Under the pieces are notes generated by a model. It saw only the letters and a list, made by a program, of their open reading frames with translations, had not been told where the DNA came from and made no database searches. The translations under genes and the position numbers were made by a program. Source: OFTM10 sp964344055 (lineage in GTDB: Bacteria > Actinomycetota > Acidimicrobiia > Acidimicrobiales > Aldehydirespiratoraceae). From it: 22,005 nt of DNA. Below are positions 1-7,127 of the stretch, piece after piece. The DNA lies in contig CAYFLT010000074.1 in the NCBI GenBank assembly GCA_964344055.1, positions 1 through 22,005 of the forward strand, written 5' to 3'. Within the stretch, counting starts at the first letter, position 1; every line of letters starts with the position of its first letter.

Positions 1-1754
<1,754 letters not shown>

Positions 1755-1778
1755 TCGGGGGGCCTCCAGTCGGGGTCA

Positions 1779-1815
1779 ATCCTAGTGCAGAAAACCTGAG
1801 TGCACTCCACTCAAC
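1779..1815 (-). promoter_or_regulatory. clpB promoter with HAIR-like HspR operator
   Basis: Reading toward clpB there is a -10-like TAGGAT at 1779-1784. Upstream of it, 1795-1815 reads CCTGAGT, seven bases, ACTCAAC. The known actinobacterial HAIR operator is CTTGAGT-N7-ACTCAAG, so this site has one mismatch per arm and exact spacing. It covers the region where the -35 would lie, as expected for a repressor. hspR itself is in the window at 4944-5327. Binding is inferred. Confidence 0.8.
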
Positions 1816-1875
1816 TTTGCCAGCTCGGCCGGTATTCCCGATTTCGATGGTTCGTTCGGCCCAACTTCGATCGAA

Positions 1876-1893
1876 TAGGGACTTAGGTCCCTA
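1876..1893. promoter_or_regulatory. DosR/DevR-like palindrome upstream of the PAS/roadblock operon
   Basis: Positions 1876-1893 form a palindrome with 7-base arms TAGGGAC and GTCCCTA around a 4-base centre. The core GGGACTTAGGTCCC (1878-1891) matches 13 of 14 positions of the mycobacterial DosR (DevR) core GGGACTWWAGTCCC. Its centre lies 42.5 bases upstream of the ATG at 1927. If that mRNA is leaderless, this is where DevR activates by overlapping the -35. No convincing -10 was found, so the transcription start is unknown. The regulator is inferred from motif similarity only. Confidence 0.6.
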
Positions 1894-1926
1894 CGCGCCC
1901 ATACCCCGGCGGCCGATCGGACAGGT

Positions 1927-2427
1927 ATGACCAATCGTCTGGTGCGGGCCACCGAACGCGACTCGGGCATCGATCCCCGATGGGAGCGGTTCTCTCGGCG
2001 CGCCCGGGGCATCGGCGGCACCGGCGCCGTCGAGATCGAAGCCGATCTGAGCGAGGGTACGGCGGCGGAGATCTACGCCCGCCGAGTCCGCAACAACCCC
2101 GAAGATGCCCGCCTGCACGTCCAGCGGCTCAATCACCATGTCGAGCGAGGTGAGGCCGAAGAAGCCTACGGCGCAGTGGTCGACCTGTTCATCGCACTCG
2201 GCGACAGCGCCAACGGGCTACGAGGACGCATGCTCGACGGTGTGCGGGTGCTGATCGGTGCCGAACGGACCGCAGTCCTCGCCGACAAGCTCACGACCGG
2301 TCTCGACCGCAACGACGCCATCCCCTACGCCGCCTGGTCGGTCCTGACCGCCGGAGTGACCGGCACGCCGGTCGTACGGGCACTCGGACGATCCGCCTCA
2401 AGCGGCCACCTGATGGGAGTCCACTGA
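1927..2427 (+). CDS. Hypothetical helical-repeat-like protein, first gene of the PAS/roadblock operon
   Basis: I do not recognise a named family for this 166-residue protein. The first 40 residues are charged and probably disordered. Residues about 45-105 (AEIYARRVRNNPEDARLHVQ onward) predict as paired amphipathic helices resembling TPR/SEL1-type repeats, and the rest is mostly helical. There is no signal peptide or membrane segment, so it should be cytosolic. It follows the DosR-like palindrome with no strong Shine-Dalgarno. Its TGA shares one base with the ATG of the next gene (TGATG at 2425-2429), so the two are probably translationally coupled. A scaffold or adaptor role for the roadblock proteins downstream is speculation. 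Coding status is well supported by codon bias and the tight junction; function is unknown. Confidence 0.8.
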   Translation: MTNRLVRATERDSGIDPRWERFSRRARGIGGTGAVEIEADLSEGTAAEIYARRVRNNPEDARLHVQRLNHHVERGEAEEAYGAVVDLFIALGDSANGLRGRMLDGVRVLIGAERTAVLADKLTTGLDRNDAIPYAAWSVLTAGVTGTPVVRALGRSASSGHLMGVH

Positions 2428-3119
2428 TGGGTACCACTGTCGAGATCATTCCCGGCACGTACGCCCAGCCAACCCCGGCCGGCGCGCACGCGGCGGTGAC
2501 CGGCGGGACCGGCGGCCCGACGCGCGACCTTCTGCTCGGGCTGCTGTCCCAGCCGGCATCGACCCCGCTCCATCCGGCGGTCATCCAACGTTGGACCGGC
2601 GCCCCCACCGAGGACGCGGGACTCGAGACCGTCCTCGCCAGCCAGGACGCGGGACTCGTCGAAGGCATCGACCACCCGACCGCGCCCCGCTCCGGAACCG
2701 TCGAACAGGTCCTGCGCCAGCTCTTGCCATCCCTGTCGTCATCGGGCACGGCCATGCTGGTCGACGCCCACGGCTTCGTCGCCGGCGCCTCCGGCTTCGA
2801 CGACGAGACCGCCGAACTGTTCGCCGCCCTGTCCGCCGACCTCGGCATGCTCCACGAACGGCACCGGGCCCACTTCGCCGACGGGATGGGCCTCCCGACG
2901 AGCGCATGGGCGCTGGTCGACGGCGCCGGCAACAGCCAGGTTGGCTTCTGGCCTCTCGAGATCGGCGCCGGGCGATTCGTGCTGACCGTCCGAGGCGTTC
3001 CCCGCCTCAACAGCCCCGCGTTCACCGAGCTCATCTGGGCCCTCCACCTGCGCTACGGCGTGGCTGCCGAGGTCACCCTCCCGACATCCCCCGGACAGGC
3101 ACCCCAACCAACCCCTTAG
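2427..3119 (+). CDS. Hypothetical protein with possible divergent roadblock/LC7-like C-terminal domain
   Basis: This 230-residue protein has a Pro/Gly/Ala-rich N-terminal 40 residues, a linker to about residue 90, then about residues 94-213 that look like one compact alpha/beta domain. That domain has a strand-turn-strand around AMLVDAHGFVAGASGF, a helix ETAELFAALSADL, two further strands around WALVDGAGNSQVGFWPLEIG and RFVLTVRG, and a final helix ELIWALHLRYG. The order resembles a roadblock/LC7 (MglB-like) fold, but I see no diagnostic identity, so this is inference. The next gene encodes a recognisable roadblock protein, making a paired or heterodimeric arrangement possible. A GGGAG about eight bases before the ATG and the one-base overlap with the upstream stop support this start. 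No signal peptide or membrane segment is seen. Confidence 0.75.
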   Translation: MGTTVEIIPGTYAQPTPAGAHAAVTGGTGGPTRDLLLGLLSQPASTPLHPAVIQRWTGAPTEDAGLETVLASQDAGLVEGIDHPTAPRSGTVEQVLRQLLPSLSSSGTAMLVDAHGFVAGASGFDDETAELFAALSADLGMLHERHRAHFADGMGLPTSAWALVDGAGNSQVGFWPLEIGAGRFVLTVRGVPRLNSPAFTELIWALHLRYGVAAEVTLPTSPGQAPQPTP

Positions 3120-3131
3120 AGGAGAACCCCA

Positions 3132-3499
3132 ATGCGTGATGACGTGCTCACGTCCATCCTCGTCGAGCTCAACGGCTCGAGCGCCGACATCGAAGCCTGT
3201 GCGGTCCTGTCGACCGACGGTCTGATGATCGCGTCTCAGTTGCCCGCGGGACTCGACCCCGACCGGGTCGGCGCCATGGGCGCCGCCATGCTGTCACTCG
3301 GTGATCGGAACTGTCCCGCGGTCAGCTCAACCAGGTCATGATCGACGGCGACAACGGCTACGTACTCATGTCCCACGCCGGCGAGCACGCCGTGCTCGCG
3401 GTGATGGCCACCACCCACGCCAAGCTCGGACTCATCTTCCTCGATGTGAAGCGGGCCGCCGAGAAGATCGCCCAGGTCCTCGCGCCCGTGACCGTCTGA
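3132..3499 (+). pseudogene. Roadblock/LC7 (MglB-like) protein, frameshifted in this sequence
   Basis: Roadblock/LC7 proteins are small cytosolic dimers that regulate Ras-like GTPases (MglB on MglA, and the actinobacterial conservon proteins). From the ATG at 3132, preceded by GAGGAG, the frame gives MRDDVLTSILVELNGSSADI and continues well to LSLGDR. It then enters an unrelated reading that stops at 3341. The family sequence resumes in another frame from GAA at 3308 (ELSRGQLNQVMIDGDNGYVL) and runs to a TGA at 3497-3499. The break lies in codon 3306-3308, with one base missing modulo three. Compared with family members such as GRRLAEELGRG, about three residues also seem lost before ELSRG, which would fit a deletion of about ten bases. 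Both halves look intact otherwise, so the event is recent or an assembly error. If the frame is restored the product is about 122-125 residues. Confidence 0.85.
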
Positions 3500-3509
3500 G
3501 GAGGCTCCG

Positions 3510-4019
3510 ATGTCACCGCAGAGGGTTCTCCCCGACATGACGCCCGAGGACGCGGGCGGACCCGGAGTCGAACACGTCCTGAACTACTACGACGGCACCT
3601 CCCGCAAGGTGATCGTCACCGACATCGAGACCCCGTTCCCGGACGGCAGGCTCATCGTCTCGCGCACCGACCCCGAAGGGATCATCACCTTCATGAACCA
3701 GGCGTTCGTGGAGATGTCCGGCTGGTCCGCCGAGGAGCTGATGGGCGCACCCCATTCGATCCTTCGCCATCCCGACCTCCCCGCCGCTGCCTTCGCCGAC
3801 CTGTGGTCGACGGTGCAGGGCGGAGAGAAGTGGCACGGCTACGTCAAGAACCTCCGCAAGGACGGGGGCTACTACTGGGTGTACGCCACGGTGATCCCCA
3901 ACATTCGCCACGGCAAGATCGTCAGCTACACCTCCGTGCGCCGCAAGCCGTCCCGGACGAAGGTGAACGAGTGCATCGACCTCTACAAGTCGATGCTCAC
4001 TGCGGAGGTCGCCGGATGA
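3510..4019 (+). CDS. Stand-alone Aer-type PAS domain protein (probable FAD redox sensor)
   Basis: The 169-residue protein is one PAS domain of the Aer class with a short N-terminal lead (1-45) and a C-terminal helix (146-165). Aer PAS domains bind FAD and report redox or oxygen state. The signature is clear: N63 in the MNQAF strand, GAPHSILRHPDLP with RHPD at 86-89 (equivalent to the Aer R57-H58-x-D60 region), DLW ending at W99, W108, and VKNLRKDGGYYWV at 113-124. Unlike Aer there is no HAMP or methyl-accepting output domain, no membrane segment and no kinase or HTH domain, so the signal must pass by protein contact. A GAGGAGG five bases before the ATG supports the start. Its TGA overlaps the ATG of the next gene (ATGA at 4016-4019), tying it to the PhnD-like protein. 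Fold call is strong; FAD binding is inferred from conserved residues. Confidence 0.92.
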   Translation: MSPQRVLPDMTPEDAGGPGVEHVLNYYDGTSRKVIVTDIETPFPDGRLIVSRTDPEGIITFMNQAFVEMSGWSAEELMGAPHSILRHPDLPAAAFADLWSTVQGGEKWHGYVKNLRKDGGYYWVYATVIPNIRHGKIVSYTSVRRKPSRTKVNECIDLYKSMLTAEVAG

Positions 4020-4762
4020 CCATCCAATTCACCGTCAGCCCCGACTTCGGACCCGAGATGCTCCCCAGCTGGTACGTCGTCAACACCTTGTTGCAGCACG
4101 CCACCGGCCAAGCGATCCATCTCGAGACCTACACGAGCTTCGCCGACCAGCGGGCCGCCGTGGAATCCGGCCAGGTCGACCTGATCTACGCCAACCCCGC
4201 CGACACCGCGAGCCTGGTGCGCGACCACGGCTTCGTGCCGCTCGCCCGTCCCGCCAACCGGCCCGACGAGGCGCTGATCGCGGTCCCGGCATCGTCACCC
4301 TTCCAGGTCGTGGAGGATCTTCCGCTCCAGTTGCGGGTGGCGATGACCGACGACCCGGACGTCACGATGATCGGCATGATCATGATCGAGCCGGCCGACC
4401 TCGACGCCTCGACGATCGAAGCCATCCATCGCGAGAACTACGTCCTGGTGGCGAAGTCCCTGATCGACGGCAACGCCGACGCCGGGTTCTTTCTCACCGA
4501 CGCCTACGCCGGTCTCTCCGAGCTGGTGCGTCGGGAGCTCCGGCCGCTGGTGTCGAGCGCGATCGACGTCATCCATCACGGCTTCCTCGCCGGGCCCCGG
4601 CTCGCCGATCGTCGTGACGACCTCGCCCGCATGATCGTGCAGCTCTCCGAGGAGCCCAAGGGCCGGATGGCTTTCGAAGAACTCGGCCTCGCCCCCTTGG
4701 TGGCCATGCCCACCGAGGAAGCCGAGTTCATGATCGACCTGATGGACACCCTCCTCGTCTAA
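4016..4762 (+). CDS. PhnD-like substrate-binding protein without signal peptide (probable cytosolic ligand sensor)
   Basis: This 248-residue protein resembles the PhnD/SsuA/transferrin-type periplasmic binding fold used by phosphonate, phosphite and similar ABC transporters. It opens with a strand (QFTVSPDFGPEMLPSW), has a TSFADQRAAVESGQVDLIYA segment like the PhnD core where the ligand cleft forms, and ends with a helical lobe. There is no signal peptide, no lipobox and no membrane segment, and no ABC permease or ATPase gene nearby, so transport is unlikely. It starts at 4016 inside the stop of the PAS gene, with GGAGG eight bases upstream. The overlap implies stoichiometric expression with the PAS protein, suggesting a two-part sensor. 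The ligand is unknown. A hairpin at 4768-4792 follows the stop. Fold assignment is moderately secure; the sensor role is inference. Confidence 0.8.
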   Translation: MTIQFTVSPDFGPEMLPSWYVVNTLLQHATGQAIHLETYTSFADQRAAVESGQVDLIYANPADTASLVRDHGFVPLARPANRPDEALIAVPASSPFQVVEDLPLQLRVAMTDDPDVTMIGMIMIEPADLDASTIEAIHRENYVLVAKSLIDGNADAGFFLTDAYAGLSELVRRELRPLVSSAIDVIHHGFLAGPRLADRRDDLARMIVQLSEEPKGRMAFEELGLAPLVAMPTEEAEFMIDLMDTLLV

Positions 4763-4767
4763 CCGTT

Positions 4768-4792
4768 GCACTGGGGGTCAGACCCCCTGTGC
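4768..4792 (+). terminator. Hairpin terminator after the PhnD-like gene
   Basis: Six bases after the TAA, arms GCAC-T-GGGGGTC (4768-4779) and GACCCCC-T-GTGC (4781-4792) can pair with a single T-T mismatch. The central GGGGTCAGACCCC resembles a palindrome type at two other places in the window. No strong U-tract follows (TTCTC). It sits between convergent operons and could act in both directions. Confidence 0.65.
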
Positions 4793-4828
4793 TTCTCACG
4801 CTGTCCAGTCCAAGTGGTTGGGCCAGCC

Positions 4829-4920
4829 CCCCGTCCGGCAGGTGACGGCCCGGTCGGACGGGGCGCATGGCCCAAGCGCGAGCGATGGGACACGGGGTGA
4901 CCGGGACTGGCCGTCTCACC
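4829..4920. other. Structured intergenic region between convergent operons
   Basis: The 4793-4943 spacer holds no gene. It contains a perfect 9-bp inverted repeat (CCCCGTCCG at 4829-4837 with CGGACGGGG at 4855-4863). A second, longer-range pairing joins 4841-4855 with 4899-4920 (GGTGA/TCACC, CGGCC/GGCCG, CGGTC/GACCG with small internal loops). The second stem's 5' strand lies almost wholly in the loop of the first, so the two are alternative folds or a pseudoknot. It could form part of the 3' end of the hspR operon transcript. Confidence 0.4.
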
Positions 4921-4943
4921 CGTCGTTCGCGAGCTGGAGCCCG

Positions 4944-5327
4944 TCAGTTGCCGCGGCGGCGCTGGTAGATGGTCACCGCCTGGTTGAGCGGGACCAGGTC
5001 GCGGCGGTACTGCCGATGCGTGGCCTGGACCGCGGAGTCGGTCTCCGCCCGAGCGAGCGCGAGCTCGGCCTCGAGCTCGGCCACACGAGCCTCGAGGTCC
5101 AGCACCCTCTTCACCCCGACGAGGTTCATCCCCTCATTGGTGAGTTCCTGGATGCGCTGAAGCAGGGCAATGTCGGCGTCGGAATAGCGACGGCTGCCCC
5201 CGCCGGTGCGGAACGGCTCGACCAGACCCTTGCGCTCGTAGATGCGAAGCGTCTGGGGGTGCACGCCGGCGAGTTCGGCGGCGACGGAGATCACGTAGAC
5301 CGCTCGGTGGAATCGTTCCTGATCCAT
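4944..5327 (-). CDS. hspR: MerR-family heat-shock repressor HspR
   Basis: HspR represses chaperone genes by binding HAIR inverted repeats, with DnaK as co-repressor in studied actinobacteria. The 127-residue protein has the MerR-type winged helix: VISVAAELAGVHPQTLRIYE (12-31), RKGLVEPFRTGGGSRRYSDAD (32-52), then a coiled-coil dimerisation helix VAELEAELALARAET (82-96) and a basic tail. The Cys ligands of metal-sensing MerR proteins are absent, and the fourth position of the dnaK operon is the standard place for hspR. The ATG at 5327 follows a GAGAGGAGC, 41 bases after the dnaJ stop. HAIR-like sites lie before both dnaK and clpB, so it likely represses its own operon and clpB. Confidence 0.93.
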   Translation of the reverse strand: MDQERFHRAVYVISVAAELAGVHPQTLRIYERKGLVEPFRTGGGSRRYSDADIALLQRIQELTNEGMNLVGVKRVLDLEARVAELEAELALARAETDSAVQATHRQYRRDLVPLNQAVTIYQRRRGN

Positions 5328-5368
5328 GGTCGGTGCTCCTCTCGGTCGGGTCGGTGGTCGATCGGTGG

Positions 5369-6481
5369 TCAGGTGCCCAGGTGGGACCGGGGCGAGTCGG
5401 GGCTGATCTCGGCGAGTGCCTCGATCGCAGCCTTCTGCTCGGCGGTGACATTGGTGGGTACGGCGACGGTGACAGTGACCATCAGGTCGCCCGCGCCTCC
5501 CTTGCCCCTCAGACGGAACGTCTTGCCCGAGCTGGTGCCCGGCGGGATGCGCATCTTCACCGAGTCGCCGGTGAGGGTCGGGACGGCGATGTCGGCACCG
5601 AGAGCCGCCTCGGTGAATGTGATCGGGACCTCGAGGGTGAGGTCGTTGCCGGCCCGCCCGAACAGTGGGTGATCCTTGACGATCACGTGAACGAACAGGT
5701 CGCCCGGCTCGCCGCCGCGACGGCCGGGCCCGCCTCGACCCCGCAGCCGGATCTTCTGACCGGTCTTCACCCCAGCCGGAATACGGACCTTGACCTCACG
5801 TGGACGGATCTCGGAGCCGCTGCCGTGACAGGTGGGGCACGGATCGGTGATCACCGAACCCCTTCCTCCACAAGGACCACACGGCCGACTCATGGAGAAG
5901 AGACCCTGGTTGTCGTCCAGCACACCCCTGCCACCGCAATTGCGACACTGTTGCGGCGCGGAACCCGGTGTGCTGCCCGATCCCGAGCAGTTTGAGCAGA
6001 CTGCCTCACTCGTGAGGTGGATCGTGGTCTCGAGGCCCTTCACGGCATCGTCGAAGTCGAGCTTCAGCTCGGCCTCGAGGTCGGCGCCCCGCTGGGCCCG
6101 GGTCTGCTGCTGGCCACGGCTGCCACCCCGCCCACCCCGGCCAAACAGGCCACCGAGGAGGTCGCCGATGTCGTCGAAACCGACGTTGAATCCGCCCTGG
6201 CCGCCGGGGGCGCCTCCGCCGAACATGCCACCGGCCATCGGGCCCATGTGGCGGACGTCGTCGTAGGCCTTCCGCTTCTCCTCGTCGCCGATGACGTCGT
6301 AGGCCGCCGATACGTCCTTGAATCGTTCCTCGGCGGCCTTGTCGTCGGGGTTCGCATCGGGATGCAGTTCGCGGGCGAGCTTCTTGTAGGCCTTGGAGAT
6401 CTCCTTGGCCGACGCCTTCTCGGACACGCCGAGGATGGCGTAGTAGTCCTTTTCGAACCATTCACGCTGGGGCTCGGCCAC
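5369..6481 (-). CDS. dnaJ: Co-chaperone DnaJ (type I)
   Basis: DnaJ stimulates DnaK ATPase and delivers unfolded clients. The 370-residue protein has the J domain (about 10-77) with HPD at 40-42, a long Gly/Phe-rich region (80-122, many GG and GGF/GGM), and a zinc-binding domain (162-224) with four CxxCxGxG units: CSNCSGSG, CRNCGGRG, CGPCGGRG and CPTCHGSG. Two beta client-binding domains and the C-terminal dimerisation part follow. All key residues are present. The start is GTG at 6479-6481, immediately after an exceptionally long Shine-Dalgarno, AGGAGGTGATCC (6482-6493). It is the third gene of the operon, 58 bases after grpE with a hairpin between them, and is followed by hspR. The strong ribosome site may offset the non-ATG start. 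Confidence 0.96.
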   Translation of the reverse strand: MAEPQREWFEKDYYAILGVSEKASAKEISKAYKKLARELHPDANPDDKAAEERFKDVSAAYDVIGDEEKRKAYDDVRHMGPMAGGMFGGGAPGGQGGFNVGFDDIGDLLGGLFGRGGRGGSRGQQQTRAQRGADLEAELKLDFDDAVKGLETTIHLTSEAVCSNCSGSGSTPGSAPQQCRNCGGRGVLDDNQGLFSMSRPCGPCGGRGSVITDPCPTCHGSGSEIRPREVKVRIPAGVKTGQKIRLRGRGGPGRRGGEPGDLFVHVIVKDHPLFGRAGNDLTLEVPITFTEAALGADIAVPTLTGDSVKMRIPPGTSSGKTFRLRGKGGAGDLMVTVTVAVPTNVTAEQKAAIEALAEISPDSPRSHLGT

Positions 6482-6493
6482 GGATCACCTCCT
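6482..6493 (-). promoter_or_regulatory. Extended Shine-Dalgarno of dnaJ
   Basis: The mRNA reads AGGAGGTGATCC directly before the GTG start. Its complement GGATCACCTCCT is the conserved 3' tail of bacterial 16S rRNA, so 12 consecutive pairs can form, far more than the usual 4-6. This decides the start at 6481. Confidence 0.85.
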
Positions 6494-6503
6494 CGATCTC
6501 ACC

Positions 6504-6540
6504 AAGTTGTTGCGGGTGCCTGGCACCAGCGAAACAACTT
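6504..6540 (-). other. Hairpin between grpE and dnaJ
   Basis: Outer arms AAGTTGTT (6504-6511) and AACAACTT (6533-6540) enclose an inner palindrome GGTGCCTGGCACC (6515-6527). On the mRNA it begins at the grpE stop and ends 10 bases before the dnaJ Shine-Dalgarno. It is not followed by a U-run, so an RNA stability or processing element is more likely than a terminator. Confidence 0.65.
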
Positions 6541-7127
6541 CAGCCCTTCACTTTGACCATGGCGGCTCGGAGGACCCTCCCGTTCCAGGCGTAGCCGGTG
6601 CGGAGGACCTGGGCCACCACCGGTTCGGTCTGGTCGTCGTCGCCGGGTTCGGTCATCGCCGCCTCGTGGCGGTTGGGGTCGAACACTTCCGCCTCGTCGG
6701 CGATGAGTTCGAGCCCCTGTCGTTCGAGCACTCCCTTCAGCTGGGAGGCCACCTGGTCGATGCCCTCCACGCCCTGTTGGGCCGCAGCGTCGCAGGCGTC
6801 GAGCACCGGGAGCAGCGCTTCCGCCAGCCGCGATCCGGCCTGGGCCGCCATCTCGGCGTTGCGCTTCTCGGTCTGCTTGCGGAAGTTGGCGAACTCCGCC
6901 GACACCCGCTGCCAGTGCTCGAAGTTCTCGTCTCGCTCGGCCGTCACGGTCTCGAGGGTGGAGAGCAGGCTCTCCACCGAGAGGACCTCTGGATTGTCGC
7001 CGGCATTCGCCGGATCCGCCACGGCTTCCTCGCTCGGCGCGGCCTCTGCCGAGGCCGCAGGGTCGGCGATCGTGCGCTCCGCGTCCGACACGCTGCCGTC
7101 GTCGGCCAGCTGGTCGGCTTCGCTCAC
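6540..7127 (-). CDS. grpE: Nucleotide exchange factor GrpE
   Basis: GrpE is a dimeric cytosolic factor that releases ADP from DnaK and acts as a thermosensor. The 195-residue protein has an acidic, Ala-rich disordered N-terminus (1-48), a long dimerising helix (about 50-100), a four-helix-bundle part (101-140) and the beta domain with the GrpE signature (149-193; FDPNRHEAAMTEPG, then VAQVLRTGYAWNGRVLRAAMVKV). The start is the GTG at 7127, which overlaps the TGA of dnaK in a GTGA, implying coupled translation. An ATG-initiated alternative is not available without losing the acidic tail. Confidence 0.95.
   Translation of the reverse strand: MSEADQLADDGSVSDAERTIADPAASAEAAPSEEAVADPANAGDNPEVLSVESLLSTLETVTAERDENFEHWQRVSAEFANFRKQTEKRNAEMAAQAGSRLAEALLPVLDACDAAAQQGVEGIDQVASQLKGVLERQGLELIADEAEVFDPNRHEAAMTEPGDDDQTEPVVAQVLRTGYAWNGRVLRAAMVKVKG

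Noticed and set aside
3306..3311. Programmed ribosomal frameshift in the roadblock gene
   Set aside because: No slippery heptamer, stimulatory hairpin or frameshift-favouring stop codon is visible, and residues seem to be missing, so a deletion or sequence error is more likely.
4016..4762. Longer version of the PhnD-like gene starting near 3803
   Set aside because: That frame would overlap the PAS gene in another frame with non-homologous Arg/Gln-rich sequence; the 4016 ATG has a GGAGG and begins the fold.
4944..5327. Metal-responsive MerR regulator instead of HspR
   Set aside because: No cysteine ligands, and it sits directly after dnaJ in the standard chaperone operon with HAIR-like sites nearby.
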